The translations under genes were made by a program, and so were the position numbers. From Lachnospiraceae bacterium (GTDB lineage: Bacteria; Bacillota; Clostridia; Lachnospirales; Lachnospiraceae), in contig CAAFXG010000389.1 in NCBI GenBank assembly GCA_900766925.1, forward strand, positions 1 to 64,000: a stretch of DNA of 64,000 nucleotides, read 5' to 3'. Below are positions 1-8,272 of the stretch, piece by piece. The stretch's first letter is position 1; every line of letters begins with the position of its first letter. The notes under the pieces are model-generated. The model was not told the DNA's origin, searched no databases, and was given only the letters and a program-made list of their open reading frames with translations.

Positions 1-336
1 ATGGAATGTAAATGGGACTTTTTGCCGAATAATTTTCTGTATGAAGGATATAAGGCTTGGTACAAGAAGAATTGCCCTGCTGGAGAGCCACAAGGTAAGA
101 ATACCTTTCTTGAAGAATTACGAGAAGTTATTAGGGATAAGGGTGATTATGAGATTTGGGATAATAAGCAACGACCATTTCATTCTGCAAAATCAAATAT
201 TGCATATACATCAGAACCGTTGATTATTGAGTACAATTTGACTGATTTTATGAATATGGGATACAGAGGCAATGATACAGAGCGTCGTTGCAGGTATCAA
301 CCACCTGCAACGATGCTTGGTCTTAAAAAATTATAA
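1..336 (+). CDS. C-terminal fragment of a phage/plasmid-type (D5/P4-like) primase-helicase
   Basis: The window opens inside this gene, so the first ATG is probably an internal methionine. The 111 visible residues resemble the C-terminal winged-helix region found after the helicase domain of P4/D5-type primases of integrative elements: an LxxLYxxYKAWxKxNxPxGxxxGKNxFxxEL stretch near the start, then a PLIxEYxLxDxMN segment. Such proteins unwind and prime the DNA of an excised element. The excisionase and integrase that follow on the same strand fit the right end of an integrative element. No catalytic motif lies in the visible part, so the family call rests on the tail only. A different element protein with a similar C-terminal domain is possible. 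Confidence 0.55.
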   Translation: MECKWDFLPNNFLYEGYKAWYKKNCPAGEPQGKNTFLEELREVIRDKGDYEIWDNKQRPFHSAKSNIAYTSEPLIIEYNLTDFMNMGYRGNDTERRCRYQPPATMLGLKKL

Positions 337-391
337 TTTGGTATGTTGGTGCTTCATGCATCAACATATAATTTGAAAAGGAGTGTATAAT

Positions 392-607
392 ATGGCAAGT
401 GTTAAACCAGAGACAGTACCTATCACGCAAAAGATATTATTGACTATAAATGAGGCTTCGGCATTATCGGGAATAGGCATCACGAAGATGACGGAAATGG
501 TATCGGATGATTTGTGTCCGTTCTCGATGCGTAACGGAAGAAAGATTCTTATAAAAAGAGTGCTTTTGGAAGAGTTTTTGAATGATGCATCGACAAGAAT
601 GATATAA
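392..607 (+). CDS. Excisionase-like small DNA-binding protein
   Basis: This 71-residue protein has the layout of MerR/Xis-type excisionases. A LTINEASALSGIGITKM helix-turn-helix lies near residues 17-33, followed by a basic wing (RNGRKILIKR) and a short helix. Such proteins bend attachment-site DNA and bias the neighbouring recombinase towards excision. The ATG at 392 is preceded at 8 nt by AAAAGGAG. An in-frame GTG at 383 overlaps that ribosome binding site and is less likely. The gene sits 82 bp before the integrase, the usual xis-int order of Tn916-like and related elements. Xis proteins are short and diverge quickly, so the role is inferred from size, fold pattern and position. Confidence 0.8.
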   Translation: MASVKPETVPITQKILLTINEASALSGIGITKMTEMVSDDLCPFSMRNGRKILIKRVLLEEFLNDASTRMI

Positions 608-689
608 ATATTGAGTAATTTTGCTTTTTGTGGTACAATGACTTGTCGTATTAAGCTCTTTTTCATGTACGTAAGAAAGGAGTTTAGAT

Positions 690-1856
690 ATGGGTAAAAA
701 TATAGAAGGCAAGGAGTTAGGAGAAGGATTATCACAGAGAAAAAAGGACGGATATTATTCTGCCAGATTCACAAATAGTAAGGGAAAGCGTGTAGAGAAG
801 TATTTCAAGTCGTTGAAGGATGCTAAGCGTTGGCTGTTCGAGGCGAAAACAAATGATAGCAATGGTCTTTTAGTGTCATCTGCCAATATTACAGTAGATA
901 AGCTGTTTGAGACATGGATTGAGGCTCGCATTAAGAGTGTACGACCTAATACAATTCGTAATCACAAGGAACGATATAAGCGTAATATTCAGTCTCATAT
1001 TGGTAGGATGAAAATCACTTCTGTGAAGCCGATGCACTGTCAGATGATACTGGATGATATGGTTGCTGACTATAAAGGCTCGACAATATATCAGACACTA
1101 CTAACTATGTGCGGTATGTTTAATTGGGCAGTCGAGAATGATTTTCTTGTAAAATCGCCAGTTACAAGAACGGGCGTGAAGATGCCTAAGGAGATTGATA
1201 AGAAAAACCGTGCGTTAACAATTGACGAGCAGAAGAAGTTCTTAGAGGTTGCTAAAGATTGTAGTAATTTTTTGCAGTTCAAATTAGTACTACTGACAGG
1301 CTTAAGAACATCTGAATTGATTGGTTTGAAATGGTCTGATGTTGACTATGAATACGGTGAATATGGAAGTATTTCTGTAGAACGCAATCTTGAGTATCGA
1401 CATAGCACAGGTGAGTGGTTATGGGGTCCGCCAAAATCAAAGTCAGGATATAGAACCATTCCACTTACTAAAGAAGCCAGAGAGGTTCTTGACGAAGCTT
1501 ATCGAGTTAAGCACAGTAATATTACAGAAGATACGCCCGAAGAATTCAGAGATATTATATTTTTGAACCGTAAAGGTTTGCCAACAAAGAATTCTGCGTA
1601 TGATACTACATTGTACAAACTATGTGATAAAGCAGGAATTGAGCATTTTTCAATGCATGTTTTAAGGCATACTTTTGCAACTCGTTTTTTGGAAATGTCG
1701 GAGGGAAAAGAACGTTATAAAGTGCTTTCTGAATTGCTCGGGCATTCCAACATAAATATCACGTTGAACATCTATTGTCATATTACTGATGAATTGAAGC
1801 AGAATGTTATGAAAGAGTTCAATGATATGAATATACTGAATGGTTTCACAGCATAA
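690..1856 (+). CDS. int: Tyrosine recombinase (integrase) of an integrative element
   Basis: This 388-residue site-specific recombinase has an AP2-like arm-binding N-terminus (GYYSARFTNSKGKRVEKYF, about residues 21-39), a SAM-like core-binding domain (about 70-160) and a C-terminal catalytic domain. Catalytic residues are visible: Arg about 206 in TGLRTSELIGL, the HVLRHTFATRF box near 323-332, LGHSNINIT near 350-358, and the nucleophile Tyr in NIYCHIT near 362. It inserts and excises its element by strand exchange at attachment sites. Translation starts at ATG 690, after AGAAAGGAG. As in many such elements, int is the last gene and its stop lies 94 bp before a housekeeping gene, so the element boundary is expected in that gap. 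Confidence 0.95.
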   Translation: MGKNIEGKELGEGLSQRKKDGYYSARFTNSKGKRVEKYFKSLKDAKRWLFEAKTNDSNGLLVSSANITVDKLFETWIEARIKSVRPNTIRNHKERYKRNIQSHIGRMKITSVKPMHCQMILDDMVADYKGSTIYQTLLTMCGMFNWAVENDFLVKSPVTRTGVKMPKEIDKKNRALTIDEQKKFLEVAKDCSNFLQFKLVLLTGLRTSELIGLKWSDVDYEYGEYGSISVERNLEYRHSTGEWLWGPPKSKSGYRTIPLTKEAREVLDEAYRVKHSNITEDTPEEFRDIIFLNRKGLPTKNSAYDTTLYKLCDKAGIEHFSMHVLRHTFATRFLEMSEGKERYKVLSELLGHSNINITLNIYCHITDELKQNVMKEFNDMNILNGFTA

Positions 1857-1950
1857 ATAATTGGTACTGGCGTAGAAGCTGGCGTAAACTATTGTGATAA
1901 TTCGCTAAAAGCCTTGAAAACAAAGGATATAAAGAAAGGAAATATATATT
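1857..1950 (+). other. Probable element/chromosome junction (attachment region)
   Basis: This 94-bp gap separates the integrase stop from the ychF start. It contains a direct repeat, CTGGCGTA at 1867-1874 and again at 1879-1886, of the kind used as recombinase arm sites. An AT-rich stretch leading to the ychF ribosome binding site (AAAGGAAA) follows. The junction is inferred from position, because the left end of the element is outside the window and no second copy of a core can be compared. Confidence 0.4.
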
Positions 1951-3048
1951 ATGAAACTAGGCATAGTTGGCCTTCCTAACGTTGGCAAAAGTACACTTTT
2001 CAATTCATTAACTAAGGCGGGAGCAGAAAGTGCAAATTATCCTTTCTGTACAATTGACCCTAATTTGGGTATCGTTCCTGTTCCGGATAAAAGACTTGAT
2101 GCACTCACAGAGATGTATCATTCTGCCAAGACAACGCCTGCGGTTATTGAATTCGTAGATATTGCCGGTCTTGTTAAGGGTGCCTCAAAGGGCGAAGGTC
2201 TTGGAAATCAGTTCCTTGCCAATATAAGAGAAACTGACGCTATTGTTCATGTTGTAAGGTGCTTCGAGGATACAAATGTCATTCATGTAGATGGTTCGGT
2301 TGATCCGGTGCGTGATATTGAGACAATCAATCTGGAACTTATTTTTGCTGATATTGAAGTCCTCGATAAGAGAATAGCAAAGCAGCAGAGAGGCGCTGCA
2401 AATAATAAGGCGCTGGCAAAGGAGTTAGTGTTACTTAAGGCAATCAAGGCACATCTTGAGGATGGTAAGCTTGCCATTTCATATGAGACAGATGATGAGG
2501 ATGAAATCAAATGGATGAAGGAATATAATCTTCTAACTGCCAAGCCTGTAATATATGCGGCAAACGTTGCAGAGGATGACCTTGCGGATGATGGCGCGTC
2601 TAATGAGAATGTTCAGAAGGTAAGAGAATATGCCAAGGAGTTTGGCAGCGAGGTGTTTGCCGTGTGTGCTCAGATAGAACAGGAGATTTCTGAGTTAGAG
2701 GATGATGAGAAGCTAATGTTCTTAGAGGAGCTTGGTGTAAGTGAATCCGGTCTTGATAAGCTGATTAAGGCAAGCTACTCTTTACTCGGACTTATTTCCT
2801 ATCTTACATCCGGGGAGGATGAGACAAGAGCCTGGACAATTAAGAAGGGTACAAAGGCACCTCAGGCGGCAGGGAAAATTCACACTGACTTTGAAAGGGG
2901 CTTTATTAAGGCTGAGGTTGTTTCCTATACAGACCTTATGGAATGTGGCTCTATGCTTGCCGCTAAGGAGAAGGGACTTGTAAGACAGGAAGGTAAAGAG
3001 TATGTAGTAGCTGATGGAGATGTAATTTTGTTTAAGTTTAATGTATAA
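1951..3048 (+). CDS. ychF: Redox-regulated ATPase/GTPase YchF
   Basis: YchF is a universally conserved Obg-family P-loop NTPase that binds ribosomes and, in well-studied members, prefers ATP. The 365-residue length is standard. The N-terminal G domain shows GLPNVGKSTLFN at about residues 6-17 and the switch motif DIAGLVKGAS near 70-79. A coiled-coil insertion follows in the middle. The C-terminal TGS-like domain ends with the family hallmark FNV. The gene starts at ATG 1951 after an AAGGAAA site and is followed 11 bp later by lgt. It is the first chromosomal gene after the integrated element. Confidence 0.97.
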   Translation: MKLGIVGLPNVGKSTLFNSLTKAGAESANYPFCTIDPNLGIVPVPDKRLDALTEMYHSAKTTPAVIEFVDIAGLVKGASKGEGLGNQFLANIRETDAIVHVVRCFEDTNVIHVDGSVDPVRDIETINLELIFADIEVLDKRIAKQQRGAANNKALAKELVLLKAIKAHLEDGKLAISYETDDEDEIKWMKEYNLLTAKPVIYAANVAEDDLADDGASNENVQKVREYAKEFGSEVFAVCAQIEQEISELEDDEKLMFLEELGVSESGLDKLIKASYSLLGLISYLTSGEDETRAWTIKKGTKAPQAAGKIHTDFERGFIKAEVVSYTDLMECGSMLAAKEKGLVRQEGKEYVVADGDVILFKFNV

Positions 3049-3059
3049 GGAGATAACCT

Positions 3060-3980
3060 ATGTATGATATTCGATTTCCGAATCTTGGGATAACTCTTCA
3101 TAACATAAAGGATGGTATCTCGATATTTGGATTTGAAATTAAGTTCTATGGAATAATAATTGCACTTGGTTTTTTACTTGCTTATATTGTAATTTCAAAG
3201 GAAGCCAGAAGAACGGGTCAAAATGATGAGCTTTATCTTGATTTTATTTTATGGATGATTGTTCCTGCCATTTTTGGTGCGAGATTGTATTATGTGTTGT
3301 TCAAATGGTCGGAATACTTCGTAAAAGGCAAGGGCTTCTGGCAGACGTTTAAAGATGTGATTAACATAAGAAATGGTGGTCTTGCAATATATGGAGGGCT
3401 GATTGCCGGATTTATTACAGCGATAATATTCTGTAAGAAGCGCAAGGTAAAGCTTAGTCTTTTTGCGGATACGGCGGTTATGGGAATCCTGATTGGGCAG
3501 ATTATGGGACGATGGGGTAATTTCTTTAATCGTGAGGCATTTGGAGAGTATACCGATTCATTGTTTGCCATGTGTATTCCTACAAGCTATTATGGAAATA
3601 GCGTAAGCCATCTGGTCAGCTCCGGTGTCATAACACAGAAGATGGCAGAAAATATAGTACAAAGTGATTCGATGTATTGGATAAGTGTACATCCAACATT
3701 TTTATATGAATCATTATGGAATCTGGCATTGCTCGTATTAATTATTATTTACAGGAAACACAAGAAGTTTGATGGTGAGCTTGTGCTTATGTATATTTGG
3801 GGCTATGGACTTGGAAGAGTTTGGATAGAAGGACTTAGAACTGATTCCCTTATGCTTCCGTTTGGGAGCATGAGAGTTTCTCAACTTATTGCTGCTATTT
3901 GTGTATTTACTGCATCAATTATTCTGGTTAAGAAGCGTCTTGATTATGGTAAGACTCTTGCAAATGGGGGAGATGAATAA
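3060..3980 (+). CDS. lgt: Prolipoprotein diacylglyceryl transferase
   Basis: Lgt transfers diacylglycerol from phosphatidylglycerol to the lipobox cysteine of prolipoproteins, the first step of lipoprotein maturation in the membrane. The 306-residue protein has about seven hydrophobic segments. It contains the Lgt signature GRWGNFFNREAFGE at about residues 150-163, and the conserved HPTFLYES segment lies near 217-224. An insertion of about 30 residues separates these two parts. Its start overlaps the ribosome binding region directly downstream of ychF. The sugar-binding lipoprotein at 18283 is one likely client in this window. A terminator-like hairpin follows the gene. Confidence 0.97.
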   Translation: MYDIRFPNLGITLHNIKDGISIFGFEIKFYGIIIALGFLLAYIVISKEARRTGQNDELYLDFILWMIVPAIFGARLYYVLFKWSEYFVKGKGFWQTFKDVINIRNGGLAIYGGLIAGFITAIIFCKKRKVKLSLFADTAVMGILIGQIMGRWGNFFNREAFGEYTDSLFAMCIPTSYYGNSVSHLVSSGVITQKMAENIVQSDSMYWISVHPTFLYESLWNLALLVLIIIYRKHKKFDGELVLMYIWGYGLGRVWIEGLRTDSLMLPFGSMRVSQLIAAICVFTASIILVKKRLDYGKTLANGGDE

Positions 3981-4011
3981 AAATTCACCCCTAATTTAAT
4001 ACTGAAAAGAT

Positions 4012-4048
4012 AAGGAAATGTAATTTTACTATTGCATTTCCTTTTTTT
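4012..4048 (+). terminator. Rho-independent terminator after lgt
   Basis: AAGGAAATG at 4012-4020 pairs with CATTTCCTT at 4035-4043 and is followed by a run of T. The right arm overlaps the -35 element of the mraZ promoter, so the end of the lgt transcript and the start of the dcw transcript are packed into about 50 bp. Confidence 0.75.
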
Positions 4049-4060
4049 ATGATATAAAAT
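4032..4060 (+). promoter_or_regulatory. Promoter of the mraZ / division cluster
   Basis: A sigma-A-like pair, TTGCAT at 4032-4037 and TAAAAT at 4055-4060, is separated by 17 nt. The predicted start point lies just before the GTGG repeats that MraZ is expected to bind. Confidence 0.55.
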
Positions 4061-4069
4061 AGGTGCAAA

Positions 4070-4110
4070 GTGGTTGCTAAGTGGAGTAAAAGGATGGCTT
4101 AGTGGAGTAA
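4070..4110 (+). promoter_or_regulatory. Probable MraZ operator (GTGG direct repeats)
   Basis: Three GTGG motifs occur at 4070, 4081 and 4102. The last two are within an identical AGTGGAGTAAA, and a weaker GATGG lies between them. MraZ proteins are known to autoregulate their operons by binding short G-rich direct repeats (TGGGN or GTGG type) upstream of mraZ. The location between the promoter and the mraZ start fits that role. The assignment is by analogy. Confidence 0.55.
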
Positions 4111-4136
4111 ATAACCACGGAAAGGGTAGTAACGTC

Positions 4137-4580
4137 ATGATAAAGGGCATGAAGGGCGAATCAAATCATAATCTTGACGCCAAGGGAAGGCTGATTATCC
4201 CGGCAAGGCTTCGTGATGGTCTTGGTTCTTGTTTTGTGCTCTGCAGAGGTATGGATCATAATATTTATATTTATCCTGAAGCAGAATGGGAGAAATTTTC
4301 AGAAAAGCTTAATGCATTGCCTGTTTCGGATGTTAATGCCCGTAAGTTTAAAACCTTCTTTCAGGGTTGTGCGACAGACTGTGAAGTGGATGGACAGTAC
4401 AGAATTGTAATTCCACAGTCGCTCAGAGCCTGGGCAAATATTGACAAGGAGATAGTTCTTGTTGGTAATGGAGCAATTGCTGAGATTTGGGATAAGGATT
4501 CCTGGTCTAGATACAATAGTCCTGAGGAGCTTGATATTAATGAGATTTCAATGGATATGAGCTCTAAGTACGGAATATAG
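4137..4580 (+). CDS. mraZ: Transcriptional regulator MraZ
   Basis: MraZ is an AbrB/SpoVT-fold DNA-binding protein that controls the division and cell-wall cluster. The diagnostic [16 protein letters not shown] lies near the N-terminus, and the second half carries the repeated motif [14 protein letters not shown]. From ATG 4137 the protein has 147 residues, close to the usual 140-150. This start has GGAAAGGG about 10 nt upstream. ATG 4149 is an alternative that gives the family-typical short N-terminus. An in-frame start at 4074 would add 21 unrelated residues over the operator repeats and is rejected. Confidence 0.95.
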   Translation: MIKGMKGESNHNLDAKGRLIIPARLRDGLGSCFVLCRGMDHNIYIYPEAEWEKFSEKLNALPVSDVNARKFKTFFQGCATDCEVDGQYRIVIPQSLRAWANIDKEIVLVGNGAIAEIWDKDSWSRYNSPEELDINEISMDMSSKYGI

Positions 4581-4588
4581 GAGTGTAT

Positions 4589-5530
4589 ATGGAATTCAAG
4601 CACATTTCGGTTTTGCTAAATGAGACAGTAGATAGTTTAAATATAAAGCCTGATGGAATCTATGTTGATGGAACCTTAGGCGGTGGAGGTCATTCCTTAG
4701 AGATATGTAAGAGACTGGGTGACGGTGGAAGACTGATTGGAATTGACCAGGATATGGATGCAATCGGGGCAGCTACTAAGCGCCTTGAGGCATATAAGGA
4801 CAAGGTTACAATTGTCCACAGTAATTATCAGGATATTGACTCCGTGCTAAGAGGACTGGCTGTTGGCGGTGTCGACGGTATAGTCCTCGACCTCGGAGTT
4901 TCATCATATCAATTAGATAATATTGAAAGAGGTTTTACGTATCGTGAGGATACCCCCCTTGATATGCGAATGGATCAAAGTCAAGGTTTGACTGCGAAGG
5001 ACATAGTAAATGAATACTCTGAAATGGAGTTGTTCAGGGTTATAAGAGACTATGGTGAAGAAGGCTTTGCAAAGAACATAGCAAAGCACATCGTGAAAGC
5101 GAGGGGAGTAAAACCTATTGAGACAACGGGTGAACTTAATGAGATTATTAAGGCTGCAATACCTGCAAGGGTAAGGCAGGGAACAGGTCATCCGTCAAAA
5201 AAGACATTTCAGGCTATCAGGATTGAGCTTAACAGGGAACTCGAAGTTCTTGAGAATTCTTTGGATAAGATGATAGAGCTTCTTAATCCCGGTGGAAGGC
5301 TATCGGTTATTACATTCCATTCATTGGAGGACAGGATTGTAAAGAGTATATTCCGAAGAAATATGAATCCTTGTATATGCCCGCCTGAATTTCCTATTTG
5401 CACATGCGGAAGAAAGCCTACAGGTAAGATAATAACCAGGAAGCCGATTGTTCCGGGTGAAAAGGAATTAGAAAGTAATAAGAGAGCAAAGAGTTCAAAG
5501 CTGCGTGTTTTCGAAAAAACGCAGAATTAA
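4589..5530 (+). CDS. rsmH: 16S rRNA (cytosine-1402-N4)-methyltransferase
   Basis: RsmH (MraW) N4-methylates C1402 in the decoding centre of 16S rRNA using SAM. The 313-residue sequence has the SAM-binding motif [12 protein letters not shown] at about residues 27-38. Further landmarks are [11 protein letters not shown] near 101-111, the [13 protein letters not shown] box near 208-220, and the C-terminal [10 protein letters not shown]. The ATG at 4589 follows AGGAG by 5 nt, and an in-frame GTG at 4583 is inside that site. The gene follows mraZ by 8 bp, the conserved mraZ-rsmH-ftsL order. Confidence 0.97.
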   Translation: MEFKHISVLLNETVDSLNIKPDGIYVDGTLGGGGHSLEICKRLGDGGRLIGIDQDMDAIGAATKRLEAYKDKVTIVHSNYQDIDSVLRGLAVGGVDGIVLDLGVSSYQLDNIERGFTYREDTPLDMRMDQSQGLTAKDIVNEYSEMELFRVIRDYGEEGFAKNIAKHIVKARGVKPIETTGELNEIIKAAIPARVRQGTGHPSKKTFQAIRIELNRELEVLENSLDKMIELLNPGGRLSVITFHSLEDRIVKSIFRRNMNPCICPPEFPICTCGRKPTGKIITRKPIVPGEKELESNKRAKSSKLRVFEKTQN

Positions 5531-5566
5531 TAAAGATATGGTAGATTTTAAGGGAGAGATGCAGTG

Positions 5567-6070
5567 ATGAGAGACAGAACATCAAACGGCATGTATTATG
5601 TTGAGGGAAGCACAGTCAGAAAGGTTGTTGCTGAGCCTGATATAAGAAGAACACCTGACAGGCGTGAAGAACGAAGAACTGACACAAGAACAGAAGAAAG
5701 ACGACAAAGACAGAGGCAGCTTAGTAAAAAAACTGACAGGGCTTTGGCCTTTGATTTCAAATATACAGTATTTGTTGTTGCATCGGTAATGATAATGGTA
5801 TTTGCGTGTGTTACAATGCTTTATATGGAATCAAAGATAAGCACACAGAAAAATAATATAAATAGCATGGAGGCAGAGCTTGAAGCATTGCAAAATGACA
5901 ATGCAGCATACAGAATGTCTCTCGACAATATGTATTCACTTAATGATATTTATGATGTTGCAACAAACGAGCTTGGAATGGTGTATGCAAAGAAGGGGCA
6001 GATAGTTTATTACAACAGTGCAAATGAAGATTATGTAAAACAGTACCAGGACGTTCCTGAGGCTAATTAG
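5567..6070 (+). CDS. ftsL: Cell division protein FtsL (divisome membrane protein)
   Basis: This 167-residue bitopic protein has a highly basic cytoplasmic N-terminus (about residues 20-60, rich in Arg and Glu), one transmembrane helix near 65-87 (YTVFVVASVMIMVFACVTML) and an extracytoplasmic coiled coil (about 90-125). This is the FtsL/DivIC architecture that bridges the septal synthase to other divisome parts. Sequence conservation is low in this family, and the call leans on topology and on its place between rsmH and a class B transpeptidase. GTG 5564, directly in front of ATG 5567, is an alternative start. Confidence 0.85.
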   Translation: MRDRTSNGMYYVEGSTVRKVVAEPDIRRTPDRREERRTDTRTEERRQRQRQLSKKTDRALAFDFKYTVFVVASVMIMVFACVTMLYMESKISTQKNNINSMEAELEALQNDNAAYRMSLDNMYSLNDIYDVATNELGMVYAKKGQIVYYNSANEDYVKQYQDVPEAN

Positions 6071-6106
6071 TCTCAGGAAATTTGTCGTTTAAAAGGATGA
6101 ACTGCT

Positions 6107-8209
6107 ATGACGAGAAAAAATCCCAAAAAAAAGAATCACAGATTTCTCAAAAAAATGAAAAAGAGACTGTTGGTAACCATCAGCATATTTATGGCGCTGT
6201 TTGTAGTATTGATTGTACGTCTTATGTATATTAATATCAGTAAGGGCTCTGAGTATGAGCAAAATATCCTGGAACAGCAGACCTATGTGAGTACAGTTAT
6301 TCCTTACAAAAGAGGAGATATTCTTGACGCAAACGGAACTATACTTGCAACCTCACAGAAGGTATACAACCTGATACTTGAACCCAAGAATATACTTGCT
6401 AAGGATAACAAAAGCGAAAGCGCAGTAAAGGCAGAAAAGGCAACAAAGGCAGCCTTGAAGCAGTATTTTAATATGACGGACAGTGAGCTTGCCGAGTTAC
6501 TTAAGAATGGGGATTCATATTATGTTGTTGCCAGAAAAAAGCTTACCTATGATCAGGTTAAGCCCTTCAATGATTTCCGCAATACGAAGGAGGGCAGCAA
6601 TGTAGTTGGTGCATATTTTGAGGAAGAATATCAAAGAGTTTATCCGAATGGAAATCTTGCGTGTCATCTGCTTGGATACACGGTTAGTGGAAATGTTGGA
6701 ACCTATGGAGTTGAGGAGTCCTATAACAGTGAGTTAAATGGCACTAATGGAAGAGAGTATTCATACCTCAATGAAGAAAGTGGTATGACAAATGCAATAG
6801 AATCACCGGTAGATGGCAATACTTTAGTTACAAGCATTGATGCAAATGCACAGGCAATTGTCCAGAAGGCGGTTGAGGATTATATGGCAAATGGCACAGG
6901 TGCCAAAAACGTTTCGGTTCTGGTTATGGAGCCGGATACCTGTAACATACTTGCATTATATAATTCACACCAGTATGATCCGAATGATGCTTATGATCTT
7001 GATTCCACGAGATACCAGTTTGATAGTGACGAAGAATTTGAGGAGTTTAAGAAAAATGCCACTGACGAGGAAAAGGTAGACGCACTTTTCAAGGTGTGGA
7101 GAAATTTCGTGGTCAGTGATGTTTATGAGCCGGGTTCTACCTACAAGATTTTTACAATATCAGGAGCACTTGAAGAAGGTGTTGTTAATGAAAATGACAC
7201 CTACTTCTGTGATGGCGGTGAAGAGGTTTATGATTACTATATAAAATGTGCATCCTATAGATATGGTGGACACGGAATGCAGACACTTGACCAGACACTG
7301 GCGAACTCATGCAATGATGCTTTGATGCAGATAAGTGCAAAGGAGGGTTCAAAGCTTTTTGACAAATATCAGGTTTTGTATGGATTTGGACAAAGAACCA
7401 ATGTCGACATACCGGGTGAGCTTGATTCGGCATCCCTTAGTACCCTGGTATATCATGAAGAGACGCTCAATCCTGTTGAGCTTGCAACATCTTCCTTTGG
7501 ACAGGGAGTTACTGCCTCGATGATTGAGCTTGGAACAGCCTTTTGTTCCGTAATAAATGGTGGATATTATTATGAACCTAGTGTTGTATCTAGAATAGAG
7601 GATGCAAATGGTAATATAGTTAAGACACTTGACAGCGTACTTGTCAGAAAAACAATTTCTGATGAGGTATCAGAACAGATGAGACAGATGCTCTTTAAGG
7701 TTGTTGAAGAGGGTACAGGTAAAAAGGCTTCCGTTGAAGGCTATGAAATAGGAGGAAAGACGGGTACAGCTGAGAAGCTTCCAAGAGGAAACGGTAAATA
7801 TCTGATTTCATTTATCGGATTTGCACCTATCGAAAATCCACAGGTCATGATGTATGTAATTGTAGATGAGCCAAATCTTGAAAATCAGTCTTCAAGTCCG
7901 GAGGCATCTTATCTATTTGCAGATATTGCAGAGGAGCTGTTTCCGTATTTTAACATTTACAAGACTAATGATAATTATGATTTGGATTTATCTGACGCAG
8001 AAGATGAAGGTATAGACACCATTTATGAGGGTAATGTACCTGAAAATGATGTTGCCGGGGGAGCGGATAATCCGTATGTATCTCAAAGTACCGGGGAAAA
8101 CGGTGATGATAATCCTGATGGAGACTCATCAGAGGAAAGTGGTGAAGGAACTACCGAAGCCACCACTGAGGATACATCAACTACACAGGCTCCGGGTGAA
8201 TCACAATAA
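6107..8209 (+). CDS. Class B penicillin-binding protein (FtsI/SpoVD-type transpeptidase), first of two
   Basis: This 700-residue transpeptidase cross-links septal peptidoglycan outside the membrane. It has a basic N-terminus, one membrane anchor near residues 22-43, a dimerisation/pedestal domain and a transpeptidase domain. The active-site Ser is in EPGSTYKIF (about S344, with Lys 347). SCN follows in NSCNDAL, then KTGTAEK near 550. The tail beyond about residue 625 is acidic and Ser/Thr-rich (TTEATTEDTSTTQAP), unusual for FtsI and reminiscent of a wall-spanning linker; no PASTA domain is visible. The gene is followed by a second transpeptidase of the same class. One of the pair may serve division and the other sporulation, but I cannot tell which. 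Confidence 0.93.
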   Translation: MTRKNPKKKNHRFLKKMKKRLLVTISIFMALFVVLIVRLMYINISKGSEYEQNILEQQTYVSTVIPYKRGDILDANGTILATSQKVYNLILEPKNILAKDNKSESAVKAEKATKAALKQYFNMTDSELAELLKNGDSYYVVARKKLTYDQVKPFNDFRNTKEGSNVVGAYFEEEYQRVYPNGNLACHLLGYTVSGNVGTYGVEESYNSELNGTNGREYSYLNEESGMTNAIESPVDGNTLVTSIDANAQAIVQKAVEDYMANGTGAKNVSVLVMEPDTCNILALYNSHQYDPNDAYDLDSTRYQFDSDEEFEEFKKNATDEEKVDALFKVWRNFVVSDVYEPGSTYKIFTISGALEEGVVNENDTYFCDGGEEVYDYYIKCASYRYGGHGMQTLDQTLANSCNDALMQISAKEGSKLFDKYQVLYGFGQRTNVDIPGELDSASLSTLVYHEETLNPVELATSSFGQGVTASMIELGTAFCSVINGGYYYEPSVVSRIEDANGNIVKTLDSVLVRKTISDEVSEQMRQMLFKVVEEGTGKKASVEGYEIGGKTGTAEKLPRGNGKYLISFIGFAPIENPQVMMYVIVDEPNLENQSSSPEASYLFADIAEELFPYFNIYKTNDNYDLDLSDAEDEGIDTIYEGNVPENDVAGGADNPYVSQSTGENGDDNPDGDSSEESGEGTTEATTEDTSTTQAPGESQ

Positions 8210-8272
8210 GAATTAAATATTTGTTATAGATTCAGAAACACAGAATAAATATAATATAAGAAATTTAGTGAT

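Noticed and set aside
4074..4136. Longer N-terminus of MraZ
   Set aside because: The 21 extra codons overlap the GTGG repeats, lack a ribosome binding site and do not match the family, which begins shortly before HNLDAKGR.
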